A DNA stretch of 64,000 bases from Luzula sylvatica (Eukaryota; Streptophyta; Magnoliopsida; Poales; Juncaceae): assembly GCA_946800325.1 (NCBI GenBank), contig OX326958.1:26390914-26454913 (forward strand), given 5' to 3'. Made by a program: the position numbers and the translations under genes. Positions 33,103 to 45,098 of the stretch are shown piece by piece. The first letter of the stretch is position 1. Every line of letters starts with the position of its first letter. The notes under the pieces were generated by a model, which saw only the letters and a list, made by a program, of their open reading frames with translations, was not told the origin of the DNA and ran no database searches.

Positions 33103-34140
33103 TGTTGAAGAAAATACAGTTTCGAATCAACCGTAAAAGTGTACATAAGGATAAACGAATGTAAGCGTACATTCGTGGTCATATCTTTCAGTAGGAAAAT
33201 CCAATTTGAATGGTTCAAATTGGGTTAGATAGATAATAAGATTATCTACAACCTTCATGTAGAAATATTGTTCATTTGAACGAAGTATCAGTGTCGTTTT
33301 AATGGAATACCGAAAGGGTACGACAGTTTGACATACAGTTAGTAAAACGTCCGTAATTTTCGCATCCGAACTCCAATTGGGCCAAGCCAAATTGGGTTGG
33401 AAAGATAATAAGATTATCTACAATTTTCGAGAAGTTTTAAAGTCGGTTGGAATGATTTAATATTTTTGTTTCAACATAATACTGAAAGGGTGTCTGCAGT
33501 TTTCTGTCTGAAAAGGTGTATATGAGATATACATACCTTTTGGCCCATCCTTATCCTATATGATATAAATATGATGTTTCTCTCTCTCTCTCTAACCAAT
33601 TCATTCAGTCCAACCTGTGTAATTAATAAGATTAATCCAGAATATTGAGAGTCTTCTTTCTAAGAGCGAAAGAGTGCGAAGAGAGAAAACCGAGAAAAAA
33701 AGAGTTTTTCTCGGTGTAGAGAATCGATCTAATCAAGCAAGTTCGCCGGGGCAGCGTCTAGGCAGTTGCACCCGCGACCGACGAACTCAGACTCACGGTG
33801 GATACAAGTAGAGGAGCGACACTTGTGGCTCTCCGATTGTGATCAAACCGAAGGAGCAAAACTGTTGGATGTGGAAGAGTGTGGACGTGGGACACACGAA
33901 AGACAACAGGAGGCGTGTCAAGACAGACGTGTGGTATGGGACGCACAGGCTAGTCACCAACGTGACATCGGAGAAGGAAAGGATGCGAGCGATCAACCCG
34001 TCGTGCGTGATCAATTTCACGCTGGTAATCGTCTATCCTTCTATTGCATCGTACCCTCGAAGTCATGGCGTGATCTTGGGTTTTGGGAACCGGACCGGGC
34101 CCTCATATCCGTTGCGCGGGCCCGGGGTCGGGTTGATAAG
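33103..34140 (+). mobile_element. LTR of a Copia-type retrotransposon (left copy)
   Basis: This starts TGTTGAAGAAAATACAG and carries a TATAAATA box near 33565. It matches 42205-43179 along its whole length at an estimated 85% identity (shared blocks include AAGGATAAACGAATGTAAGC and GATAATAAGATTATCTACAA). The match ends near 34137 after GGGCCCGGGG, where unrelated LTR sequence begins. No primer-binding site follows it directly, so the copy is displaced from its own body. Confidence 0.75.
33565..33572 (+). promoter_or_regulatory. TATA box in left LTR
   Basis: TATAAATA follows the CTTATCCTATAT word. The same arrangement occurs at 42663-42670 in the right LTR copy. Confidence 0.5.
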
Positions 34141-34143
34141 AGC

Positions 34144-34572
34144 AAAATAAAGCACCTTTTTATATCTAATTTGGGGATTTTAGCCCTTTTGAATCACAAC
34201 TTTATATATACAATAGTTCATATTTGAGATAACAAGAATATTTCTTCACTAAGTGTGTTTTATTGCTAAATTACAGGTTTTTGGGGGAAATTCTCGACAA
34301 TCCAAGAGTGTAGTTGCCTTCGTCTCCTTGCGCCGTTAAAATTGATATATCATACCGACCAATTCGTTACACGTGTGAAGGAGAAGGCAATAAACATCTA
34401 CATAAGAGATTGCACCAAATTCTACTCGAAAACCACTCACACAATTGCCACTCTACAGCCCCACCTACCTCACCTACCACCCCCAACTATCCTCAATCCT
34501 CTCACCCATCTCTCGGCCAATGGGAAAGCCCCAATGACACTATAAATAAGACCCCGAGGCCTATGGGCAGAT
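34144..34572 (+). repeat. LTR-derived direct repeat, copy 1 with promoter
   Basis: The segment from AAAATAAAGCACC to the GGCCTATGGG word recurs at 35002-35431, 858 bp downstream, with few differences. Each copy ends in a promoter-like block: CCAAT (34517) and TATAAATAAG (34541). It appears to be the U3 part of an LTR that was duplicated in tandem. Confidence 0.75.
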
Positions 34573-34699
34573 TTACGCTCTTCGGGACACTTTGGATGTT
34601 CTTTTACATTCTCTCCCTCTTCTCTCTCCCTCTCAAGAACTTCCAAGAACCGTCAAGAACATCAAGAACCATTCAAGATCCTACTCGATTGTTTGGGAG

Positions 34700-34985
34700 A
34701 TTCGACCGTGACTTGGACATCCTTCCTTTCGGCGAATCGACCCTTTTCGAGACTAAACCGTGACTCGGGAATTATCTCCTTTCGGGGTTTGCAAAGTTGT
34801 GTTGAGACCGTGACTCGGAGGTTTTCCCTTTCGGAGCTTGAAGAAGGTGTCATCCATGACTCGGAGTCTTTCCTTTTGGTGACCCTTCATCGACTTATTC
34901 CGTGACTCGAGAATTTCTTCCCTTCGGTGACCAACGAAGCAAGCTTGTCGTGACTCGGAGAATTCCCCTTTCGGTGGTCAATCGA
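34700..34985. repeat. Minisatellite CGTGACTCGGAG...CCTTTCGG
   Basis: About six imperfect units of 45-55 bp carry the paired words CGTGACTCGGAG and CCTTTCGGTG, between the two direct LTR repeats. It is absent after the second copy. Confidence 0.75.
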
Positions 34986-35464
34986 GCGACATGATCAGAG
35001 GAAAATAAAGCACCTTTTTTATATCTAATTTGGGGATTTTAGCCCTTTTGAATCACAACTTTATATATACAATTGTTCATATTTGAAATAACAAGAATAT
35101 TTCTTCACTAAGTGTGTTTTATTGCTTAATTACAGATTTTAGGGAGAAATTCTCGGCAATCCAAGAGTGTAGTTGCCTTCGTCTCCTCACGCCGTTAAAA
35201 TCGATATATCATACCGACCAATTCGGTACACGTGTGAAGGAGAAGGCAAATAATCATCAACATAAAATATTGCACCAAACTCTACTCGAAAACCACTCAC
35301 ACAATTGCCACTCTATAGCCCCACCTACCTCACCTACCACCCCCAACTACCCTCAATCCTCTCACCCATCTCTCGGCCAATGGGAAAGCCCAATGACATT
35401 ATAAATAAGACCCCAAGGTCTATGGGAAGACCCCCCCCTTCCCGCTCTTCGGAGCACTTTCACG

Positions 35465-35468
<4 letters not shown>

Positions 35469-35549
<81 letters not shown>
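35469..35549. repeat. (CT)n microsatellite in LTR
   Basis: About 40 CT units lie just downstream of the TATA box of the second LTR. Confidence 0.95.
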
Positions 35550-35550
<1 letters not shown>

Positions 35551-36186
35551 GCAAGTCCAAGAATCTTTCAAGAACACGCAAGAATTGCAAGATCGAACGA
35601 TAATTCTCTAAGATCGATCACCGAATCGAAGCTCACTTCATTCGGTGAATTGGTCTACACTTCGACGAAGATCGAGTTGTGGGGATTTGGTTGGAGCTTC
35701 CTTCATCTGAATCCACGCAAGCAAGGAATCGAGCTTACTCTACTTCGATTGGGAGCTTCCTTCCAATTGATACCTTGCAAATCTCGAGTTCACTCAACCG
35801 GTACGGAGCTCACTTCGATTGGCGAGTGGATTGGTACGAAAGGAACAAGTTGTGCGAGGTGTCTAGCTCACTAGCATCTCAAGGCAACGAGGAAGGCATC
35901 CAAGACGAGACTCGAAGCTCACTTCATCTCTCTAGGTGCTTTCTTTCCTTTCTTGTAATTCTTGTAGTTTTAATTGAATTGGATTTGTGTAAAGAATTCG
36001 TGGTTTAATGAATCTCTTTCTTTGCTCTAAATCTTTGTTTCTTGACTCGATCTTTTGCTCTCTTTTTGTTCTTTTGTTGCTCTCTTTTTAATTACACTTT
36101 GGTCCTTAATTAAGATATTAAACAATCTCTGATCAAATCTCAATTCAAAACCCCAAAGAAAATACTCAAACTGAATTCCAGCATAT

Positions 36187-36528
36187 ATTCCGTTATAACG
36201 GACTCACATTGCGTTACAACGGACTAGACAGTTGGTCCTTAAATGTTCAGTTGGTTATACTTCCGTTGTAACGCACCTAGAGTTCCGTTGTAACGGACTA
36301 TTGAGGAATTTTATACAATAGCACCAATACAAGTGTGTTGTAACGGACATCGCGGTCCGTTGTAACGGATTAACCAGTCCGTTGCAACGCAACCACTGTT
36401 CGTTATAACGGACAAGTATAGTGCGTTATAACGGAGTTTCATCCGTTGTAACGGACGTTCATCTCACTCTTAGCGCCAGAAGTTTCACTCAAGTCCGTTG
36501 TAACGGACCTAATTTGCGTTATAACGGA
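36187..36528. repeat. Array of twelve 14-bp palindromes (TCCGTTGTAACGGA type)
   Basis: TCCGTTGTAACGGA, TCCGTTATAACGGA and close variants occur about twelve times with irregular spacing of 20-55 bp in the downstream half of the LTR. Each contains two inverted CCGTT(G/A) words that fit the MYB core CNGTTR, and AACGG is also the core of the mitosis-specific activator element. Regulatory use is inference only. Confidence 0.85.
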
Positions 36529-36726
36529 CTATATTCTGGAAAATTTCTGCCTAACTCCTGCTTGTTTTGATTCATTATTTGACACATATACTCCTCGTGG
36601 AACGAACTTGCATATTTTTCACTATACAAATATATTTTCTAACTTGTTGATTGAATCGGATTTTCGAATACAACGATCTAATTTTACCTTAGAAAAACCC
36701 GCTCATCACGGGTGAATTCCCAACAG

Positions 36727-36737
36727 TGGTATCAGAG
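36727..36737 (+). other. Primer-binding site (initiator tRNA-Met), first copy
   Basis: TGGTATCAGAG, complementary to the 3' end of plant initiator tRNA-Met, follows the LTR end CCCAACAG. This is the standard primer site of plant Copia elements. Confidence 0.88.
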
Positions 36738-37140
36738 TGAACGCCATCAATTCGAGGGTCGAATCATAGTCGTATATTCGATATACGCATGGGTTATCAA
36801 AGTTCGTACCCGTTTGCATGATGTTACATATATAGTGCGTTATAACGGAGTTTCATCCGTTGTAACGGACGTTCATCTCACTCTTAGCGCCAGAAGTTTC
36901 ACTCAAGTCCGTTGTAACGGACCTAATTTGCGTTATAACGGACTATATTCTGGAAAATTTCTGCCTAACTCCTGCTTGTTTTGATTCATTATTTGACGCA
37001 TATACTCCTCGTGGAACGAACTTGCATATTTTCCACTATACAAATATATTTTCTAACTTGTTGATTGAATCGAATTTTCGAATACAACGATCTAATTTTA
37101 CCTTAGAAAAATCCGCTCATCACGGGTGAATTCCCAACAG

Positions 37141-37151
37141 TGGTATCAGAG
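37141..37151 (+). other. Primer-binding site, second (duplicated) copy
   Basis: This is an identical TGGTATCAGAG, 414 bp downstream of the first, in the duplicated block. Confidence 0.88.
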
Positions 37152-37244
37152 TGAACGCCATCGATTCGAGGGTCGAATCATAGTCGTATATTCGATATAC
37201 GCATGGGTTATCAAAGTTCGTACCCGTTTGCATGATGTTACATA

Positions 37245-40200
37245 TAGAGAAATTAAAATTTCGTTAAAATCACAAGTGGAATTCACTAGAGATCAATCAA
37301 AAGTTGATTGAGAGTATCTAGGAATGATCGTGAAAAAGTTTCATGATTTATCGTTTTAGAAACGAGCGAAAACGGAAGAAACGATGAAATCTGCAGAAAA
37401 ACAATTTTTCTGCCGCCCCGGGGCAGTTTTTGGCGCCCCAGACGCGTCCCGGACATGGTTTTCTCGCGCCCCTTGGGCCTCTGCATTACAACGGATGGGG
37501 CAGGGACCCCTTCTGGATGCTGATTTTGTTTTTGCGATAACTTTGGCTACGAAACTCGGAATTTTGAGTTCTTTATATCGATATGATCGGCATCAAACAT
37601 TCTAGCATATAAGATAATTAATTATTTAGAATAGTTAGTCTCCCTGATTAAATCATTTGTCTTTAGAAAATCTTGTGATAGTGATATAATATGATTATGT
37701 CACAAAATGAAACATGCATAAGCATGATCCCTCATAATATTTAAGTCATGTAAATGCCTTCCATGTCCACAACCACCGAGTTCGGTGTTACATTTCATGT
37801 GGGTTCAGGCTAAAGTCGGGCACGTGATATTGTAACTATTGAAAGGGTGGCAAGCGTTAAATCAGGACTTGTGAGGCTCAGGCTAAAGTCGACTCACTAG
37901 TAGCTTATTTGAACGATACGTTGGATATGGTTGTGACTTAACCGTCCAGGCCAATCCGATTGGAGTTCGGGGCATAGATAGGATGCACACACGGAAATGG
38001 GATTGTATATGATACGATCCATCACCGAAATCCTATAAAGGTTCAAGAGTCGCATATGATGCGATTGGATATAATCCTACCTAAATAACTGGATCCCACC
38101 CGATAGGCTAAAGTCACTTGTGGGAGGAACGGAAATATGGGTCTTGAGTGTTATGGACTTGGAGTCCCGTATCGGTATGAGGGTTATCGATTCGATAAAA
38201 ATAACACATTCATATATTCATTATATAAGCATATAGATTAAGTACGCACGGTTAGGAGCTTAATCTTCATCATCCATTTAGAATTATGTTTTCTAGCAAC
38301 ACCAAATATATCGATGAGATCGATATGATTCCAAATATATCGATGAGATCGATATGATAGATAGCTTTTGAGCCGGAATTACCGTAATTAACTTTGATAG
38401 TCAAAGAATAGTTCTTAGACTTAAAGGAACGTGTTGGACACGGAAATGGTAGATTCAGGGCTCGAGGCTTTGGTTTTAGAGAAAGCCGGGTTCGATAAAC
38501 TTTAAGAAGAAATCGAACGATATTACGTGCCTTGTGGTGGCATGTATCGACGCAAATTTCTCAAAATTGTTTTGAGAATTCGGGTGCATACGAAAGTAAA
38601 ACGCAACGCTCAAGAAATAGTTTCAAGTGCTAGAGCGCGTTTAATGGTTCAATGCGGCTCAAAGAGTAGGTTAATTTTGAGACGCCGAATGGGTCTTTGA
38701 TTGACACTCATGTGTTGATGGTACGAGATTTGATCTTCGTGACCGAAGATCATATGCATTCGATAGATAAGTCAATCCCGAAATTGCATAAGATGCGGTT
38801 TAATTTTGAATTGGAGATGCTCGGAGCATCCGAGGAATCCAATGCATTGAGATGCGTGGATGTCCTTGTAATTCAAGGGTGGGATCGAAAGGAATAAAGG
38901 TCTAAGGGTATTTTGGGAAAATATTTTCCAAACAGATTGTTCGGACAAAGAGTTGTCAAAACTAATGACTCAAAGAACGGTGAAATCCGACGAGGATTAA
39001 ACATAGAAGTCGATTGCTTCTTTTGGCATTGTCGTCATGGCCATATAAACGAGGTAGGCGTATCTAGATTCCATAAGATGGATTGCTAGAATCATTCGAA
39101 TTAGATTCGATTGGTTAACACGCTACTTATTTATTAGGCAAGACGACAAAGGGCATCATTCTCCAAAGGTTGGAGAAAGATCCAACGAATTATTGGAAAT
39201 TACATTTAGATGTAAATGTTCCTATAAGTTTCGAGGCAAGAGGAGGCTATCGGTATTTTGTTACATTCACGGACGGTTAAAGTAGATACGGTAATATATG
39301 TTTAATGCGTGCCGAAGCAGAGACTTTTGAAAGGTTCAAAGAGTTTCAAAAACAAAATACAAAATCGACTTAGCAAGAAAATCAAAGCCCTTTGATAGGA
39401 TCGAGGAGGCAAGTATTTGAGCTACGCACTTCGATAGGATCGAAGAGGCGATATTTGAGTTATAAGTATTGATTATCATTCATGATTGTGGAATCGTTTC
39501 ACAATTATCTTCATTTCGGAACATTGAGATGTATTTGAAAACAGAAAATGAACGCATGTTAGACATGGTTCGATAAATGATAAGTCAAACGGATCTCCCA
39601 AAAATGTTTTGGGGATACGCCCTTGAGACAGCGGCACTAATGAATGGTTGCATATATGATATGGACCATAAACCTTCTAATCGGTACAAAAGACGCCATA
39701 TGAGATATGGATCGGAATGGTTCCGAAGTTGTCATTTGTACAGATTTGAGGATGTGAGTATATTTCGAAATTTGTTTCGGTTAAACTCAATCCAAAATCT
39801 GAAAATTGTTCGTTTTGAATGAAAATATGGCTTAAGAATTAACTTGGAAGAATTTATATAAATAGGCAATTTTGCAGTCAGAATAAGGTTCGTTCGAACT
39901 AACTATATCAGTGCGTTCGAACGGACTTATTCGTGATAAACAGAAGTGGGTTCGTTCGAACGAACATTTAGGTGCGTTCGAACGAACTGGGTTCGTTCGA
40001 ACGAACTATGTTAATTAAGTTCGTTCGAATTGACCTGTTTCCTATATATATAAAGTTCTGATTCCGGAATTTGACCTAAGTTTCTCTAGGGTTTTGAGCT
40101 GTCATTTCTCTTCTTCTTCTTCCACAGAATTCAGATTAGATCTGAGAGATTGAGAGGGAGAATTGAGAAAAGGATTTGAGAGATTCAATCGTGACGTCGA

Positions 40201-42204
40201 CTAGAACGGCGTTGGCGATTTCCGACCGGACGAAATCGAGGTGGACACGAGTAGAGGGATTGCACGAGCGATTCTTGGAGAAGGTTCACCAATTTGGAGA
40301 AGAAGTCAACACGTACTAACTTGTACGAGGTAATTATCTCCAACTCTTCCTTTTTCGGTGGTTTTCGGGCGTGATCCCGGTAGAATTAGGTTACGCATGT
40401 GAACTAATTTCCGCTGCACACTATGATAATCGTGTGCGTAACCCTACACGTTTATCATATATCCTTAAGGAAACTAAAGGGTATTAGTTCTAACGTCCCG
40501 ACAAAAATGAGATTTTCGTGGCTCGAAGAGATGCCTTCTTAGAGGAGGACTGGATGCGCACAAGTTTGGAACTTGATGTCGCTTATCTCTATGCGGTATA
40601 GTGGGAGTAGAATAAATCTTGAAAGAGTTCGAGATCTGAAAATGAACATTGTGCCGATGAGAGTTGACACGACTTCATCAAGAGTTGATGAATACGAGTC
40701 GAACACACAAAGGAATTTTTCGTAGATCGAGTACGCTATATCATAAGCTGATAAATACGGATTTATCGTTGCTAATGATGATACATCGAAATCATATGGT
40801 GATTCTATATCCTACGAGGATGCTATGAAAATTAACGGTTCCACATGGCAAGGTGTCATGAAATCTGAGATTCGATCCGTGTAAATTATCAAGTTTAGAA
40901 CTTGATTTCATTACTTTCAGGGTTAGACCCGTGAAATGTGAATGGGTTTTCAAGGTGAAGAACCTACATGGATAGGAATTTGCATATATGCAAAGCGAGG
41001 CTCGTAGCGAAGAGTTTCAAGTAATTCATAGTTGGACTATGAAGAAACGTTTTCGCATGTTGCCATGCTTTCACATTCTAAAAATTCTGCTTTCCATTGT
41101 CGCGTATTATGACTATGTGATGTGGCAAAATGGATGTCAAAACCGAATTTCTTGACAGAAATTTTATGAAAGGATGTGTACTTGACACAACCTTACGATT
41201 TTGTCGATTCATAAGAATTGGGGATAGGATATGCACGCTTTAACGATCCATATGATGGATTAGAAAAATCTTCTCGGAATTGGAATATTCGTTTTGGTGA
41301 AGTTATAAACTGTTATAACATTGTCGAAACGAATGGAAACTTTGTGTACACATGAAGGCTAGTGGGAGCCGCGTTATATTTCTTGTAAAGACAAAGAATT
41401 TAGGCGAGACCGCTTATGAATTAAGCGTGAAGATCTATAGGATAGATCTAAGAAGTTCCTCGTTCTAGATTATAGCACGTATATCGACATAATGTTGAAA
41501 ATGATTTTCAACATATAACTCCTTGGAGGAGTTAAATCGAAATGTTGAATGGCAGAAATTTTCTATGGCTCGATGTGAGACATCAAACAGGGCGAAAAGT
41601 AATAATATGATGCTTTACATTTGATGTGAGGATCTGTTATATCTGTCATGACATGTATGTGGCTATACGTCGTACACATAAAGCTTCTAATTCACCGTCA
41701 ATAAAATCCAAGGGAATCACACGAGTTTGAATGTAATGCGATTACATGAGACTAACTCTTGTGAATGTATAATGGTTATACATATATATACATAATGGTT
41801 ATGTATATTTAAACCGTCGGGATTTGTATTGATAGCGGTGAAGTTTATCCTTGAATACTTTGCGAAAGAATTCAGGATTTTATTTTATCTATAATGGTGT
41901 GGAGGACGTGTTGGTTATAAATAGTTATAACAACAACAGTTTCCAAATATGGCATGTCCAAATATGTAGCACGACTTTCGATCACCAAGTGTGTACATGT
42001 TTTGCTTAAACGAAAACACGGTTATGTGGAAAGGTTCCACATGACCAATAGTTTATGATTCTATTTACGGATGCGAGTATATTGCGATTATTAATCGCAA
42101 AAGGAAGCGGTGTGGATCAAGGATACATGACCAAACTCGAGTAGTCACGAGTTATTGGATATGCATGAGTACCTTTTAGGTAGATCTGAAATTGAGTGGG
42201 AGAC
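37245..42204 (+). pseudogene. Decayed Ty1/Copia gag-pol
   Basis: Many stops and shifts break the frame, but the order is that of Copia: a long untranslated leader, GAG-pre-integrase (FFWHCRHGHINEVG near 39010), integrase (TTKGHHSPKVGERSNELLE near 39145, then DLPKMFWGYALETAA at about 39590), a late integrase piece (KNEIFVARRDAFLEE near 40500), reverse transcriptase (PVKCEWVFKVKNLHG near 40930, KMDVKTEFLD near 41130), an RNase H remnant, and a purine-rich GAGTGGGAGA just before the right LTR. The integrase is interrupted at about 39760-40485 by an LTR-like segment. It is not functional. Confidence 0.82.
39760..40485 (+). mobile_element. LTR-like insertion (solo LTR candidate) with CGTTCGAACG palindromes
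   Basis: The segment separates two parts of the Copia integrase. It contains about five CGTTCGAACG-type palindromes (39890-40035), a TATATATAAA box at 40043-40052, a transcribed part with a CTT-rich leader, and GTGGACACGAGTAGAGG and GGCGTGATCCCGG words matching in style the R/U5 part of the LTRs at 33103 and 42205. No internal domain is present. Exact ends and target duplication were not resolved. Confidence 0.55.
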
Positions 42205-43179
42205 TGAAGAAAATACAGTTTCGGATCAACCGTAAAAGTGTACATAAGGATAAACGAATGTAAGCGTACATTCGATGTCATATCTTTCAGTAGCAAAATC
42301 CAATTTGAATGATTCAAATTAGGTTAGATAGATAATAAGATTATCTACAACCTTCATGTAGAAATATGTTTCATTTGAACGAAGTATCAGTGCCGTTTCT
42401 GTGAAATACCGAAAGGGTGCAACAGTATGACATACAGTTAGTAAAACAGTCATAACGTTTGCATACGAACTCCAATTGGGCTGGGCCAAATTGGGTTGAG
42501 TAGATAATAAGATTATCTACAACTTTCGTGTTGGTTGATTTTATGTCAGAGAAATTTATCAATTTCGTCTGGACAGAATACTGAACAGGTTCATACAGTT
42601 TTCTGTGTGAAAGGGTGTATATTGGATATACATGCATTTTGGCTAATCCTTATCCTATTAGGTATAAATAGGATTTTCTCTCTCATCTTCACAAAGGAAT
42701 TCAGAAGTAATTCAAAGCAATATTCTGCCCAAGACACAAGAAAAGAGCAAATTCAGATTTGATCTTTTGTGAGTGAAAAGGCACGAAGAGAGATTAATAG
42801 AGAATCGATCGAGATCAAGCAAGTGCACCGATACATCGTCTAGGCAGGTGTATCCGTGTCCGGCGTCTTCCGACTCAAGGTGGATACGTGTGGAGGAGCA
42901 ACACTTGGGGCTCTCCGTTGTGATCGAACCGAAGGATCGAAGAACGGGAACGAACGGTGAAGGACGCACGGTGTGGGACGCGCGTAAAGTCACCAACGTG
43001 ACCGGAGGAATAGGAGGCAGCGATCAACCCTTCGTGTTCCATCAATTTGGAACTGGTATGGATCTAACCTTCTATTTGCATCGTACCCTCGAATTCGTGG
43101 CGTGATCTCGGGAATCGGGGAATCGGACCGGGCCTACATATCCGCTGCGCGGGCCCGGGGCCGGAATTATTCCCCTACA
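42205..43179 (+). mobile_element. LTR of a Copia-type retrotransposon (right copy)
   Basis: It begins TGAAGAAAATACAG directly after a GAGTGGGAGAC polypurine tract and ends near TTCCCCTACA. It contains a TATAAATA box (42663). It pairs with 33103-34140 and is the proper 3' LTR of the decayed gag-pol, whereas the LTR at the 5' side of the primer-binding site belongs to another family. Confidence 0.78.
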
Positions 43180-44143
43180 CAATATACTATTTATAATCTA
43201 TTTGGGTGTTAATGTCACATTTTTTTTGTCAAAAATCAAACTATTATTTTCAATTTGGATTTTAATTGATCATTTAATTAAAATAATATGCCAATTAACA
43301 TGTAATAAGCTTAATATATTAAAATAAATTGTCGTGTCAATTAAATTAAATGTGTCAATTAAGTCTTATTTGATGTGTTAGTTAATAAACTAATTTCTTT
43401 TTCCATCCTGATGTTGAGATGAAATGAAGGAACATAATATATTTTTTCATAAAATAATATATACAATGAGCATACAATCATATTTGCATATAATATGCAA
43501 AATGTTAAAATACGTAACATGATATAAATATAAAAATTATATACAAGATAGTATATATAACCGAATTTTCTTTTATTAGTATTAATAGGTAAAACATTAT
43601 AAACAAAATATGATAATATTTAAGTAACATTGTATAGTTTGCTAAAGCATTGCATTATAAATAATGTTATTTATAATGTTAATAAAATAGTTTTTAATAA
43701 TTTATATAATGCATATTTAATAGTATATACAAATATTTATACATTAGTAATATTGTAGTTATAAATAATATTGTAATACAATTACTAGCATGAAAGGCTG
43801 TTTAATACTTTTAGATGTAATACCACAAAATATCACAAACATATTAAATGGACAAAAAACATAAAGTGGAGACTTGCATTAACCGGCTACATTGTAGCTT
43901 TCCCATAATGCCCTTGTTCGATTGAATGGTCAGGATTAAATCTATCAAAGAACTATGTAAATTTTTTGGACGGAAGAATTGCTCATTTTTATTAATTCAA
44001 TGACCAAACAATACAACTAATAAAACTGATTTCTAAAACCCATTTTTTTCCTCTTTCCTCAATTTTGGTGCAGTCATAATTATGTTGTTAATTTAAATAA
44101 GCTCCGGATTTTTAAAAACAAGTTATACCGGATTTTTAAAAGA
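43180..44143. other. AT-rich intergenic sequence
   Basis: No gene or clear boundary is seen. Repeated AATTAAC and ATAATAT words suggest eroded MITEs. Confidence 0.5.
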
Positions 44144-44377
44144 AAAATTTTACTGTTTAGACCAAATAAGTTTCGTATTACCAAAAATAAACCAACTAGT
44201 TTCAAAATTTGGGAAATAACACTCTCGGCCTTTGAAAAGTCGAGATATTGCTAAACTGCTCGACTTTTCAAAAATCGAGCGCTTTTATTCCTTAATTACC
44301 TGATAACAGGATTAATTATTTCCCCAAACTGCTCGACCTTTGAAAAGTCGAGCAGTTTTGTGGTCCCCACTCTCTCT

Positions 44378-44408
<31 letters not shown>

Positions 44409-44485
44409 AAGTCCTCGACCTTTCAAAGGTGGAGGACTTTGTGCTATTTACACACCCCCCCCCATTTGATCCCCCAATCACTCAC

Positions 44486-44530
<45 letters not shown>

Positions 44531-45098
44531 CACGTGGTGTGTCAAGATATTAAAAAAAAAATTATTCTACTCCAAAATATACCCGTCGAATTATCCATTA
44601 TTTAGTTATTACGTTCAATTATGTTGATAATTAAGAAATATAATTAAATATTCAGTAAAATTTATTCAAATTTATTCAAAATAAACGAATCGAAATTATC
44701 CAAATTTTACCATAACAACATCTCTATGTCTTAATTAGTGTATTTAATTAAAATAATAACGAGTACATGTTGGCTGTTAACTTAATATATACTTAATAAT
44801 TATTCGAATTCATAAATTTGAATGAATTTTACTGAATATTTAATTATATATCTTAATTATCAATATAATTGAACGTAATAACTAAATAATGTATAATTCG
44901 GCGGGTACATTTTGGAGGAAATTAATTTTTTTATTTTTAATATCTGACACGTGACACTGTTGAAAAAATATATAAAAAATTAAACCCCTCCAAACTGTAC
45001 ACGCCGAATTATCCATTATTTCCCAAATTTTGAAACTAGTTGGTCTATTTTTGATAATACGAAACTTATTTGGTCTAAACAGTAAAATTTCCCTTTTT
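44144..45098. mobile_element. Long-TIR element with CGACTTTTGAAAAGTCG palindromes, copy 1
   Basis: The left arm (AAATTTTACTGTTTAGACCA onward, to about 44216) and the right arm (about 45025-45098) are inverted copies of over 70 bp. The same termini (AGGGAAATTTT-A-AGACCAAA) occur at 53129-53864. Inside, near both arms, lie several palindromes of CGACTTTTGAAAAGTCG type. A further foldback is nested at 44573-44925 and (CT)n tracts lie at 44370-44406 and 44481-44523. It is non-coding. Long inverted repeats would fit a Mutator-like non-autonomous element, but AT-rich flanks hide the target duplication. Confidence 0.78.
44573..44925. mobile_element. Nested foldback element
   Basis: About 105 bp from CCAAAATATACCCGTCGAAT are repeated in inverted orientation ending at 44925, at an estimated 90% identity, around a loop of roughly 125 bp. 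It is a second MITE-like foldback inside the long-TIR element. Confidence 0.75.

Larger units (their letters stand above)
35002..36725 (+). mobile_element. 5' LTR of a second Copia-type retrotransposon
   Basis: U3 starts with the second copy of the direct repeat and contains CCAAT (35377) and TATAAATAA (35400). The transcribed part has a long (CT)n tract and, at 36187-36528, twelve palindromes of the TCCGTTGTAACGGA type. The LTR ends in ...CCCAACA directly before the primer-binding site at 36727. It does not resemble the LTR at 33103 or 42205, so the right-hand partner of this LTR is missing from the window. Confidence 0.65.
36417..37244 (+). repeat. Recent 414-bp tandem duplication spanning LTR end and primer-binding site
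   Basis: The block 36417-36830 is repeated as 36831-37244 with only about five differences. It contains the last palindromes of the LTR, the LTR end and the primer-binding site, so the element has two primer-binding sites. Confidence 0.93.

Noticed and set aside
33766..34227. 153-codon frame in the left LTR
   Set aside because: It lies wholly in LTR sequence, is not conserved as a frame in the right LTR copy, and resembles no protein.
35305..35874. 189-codon frame with a long Leu-Ser repeat
   Set aside because: It crosses the (CT)n microsatellite of an LTR and has no family signature.
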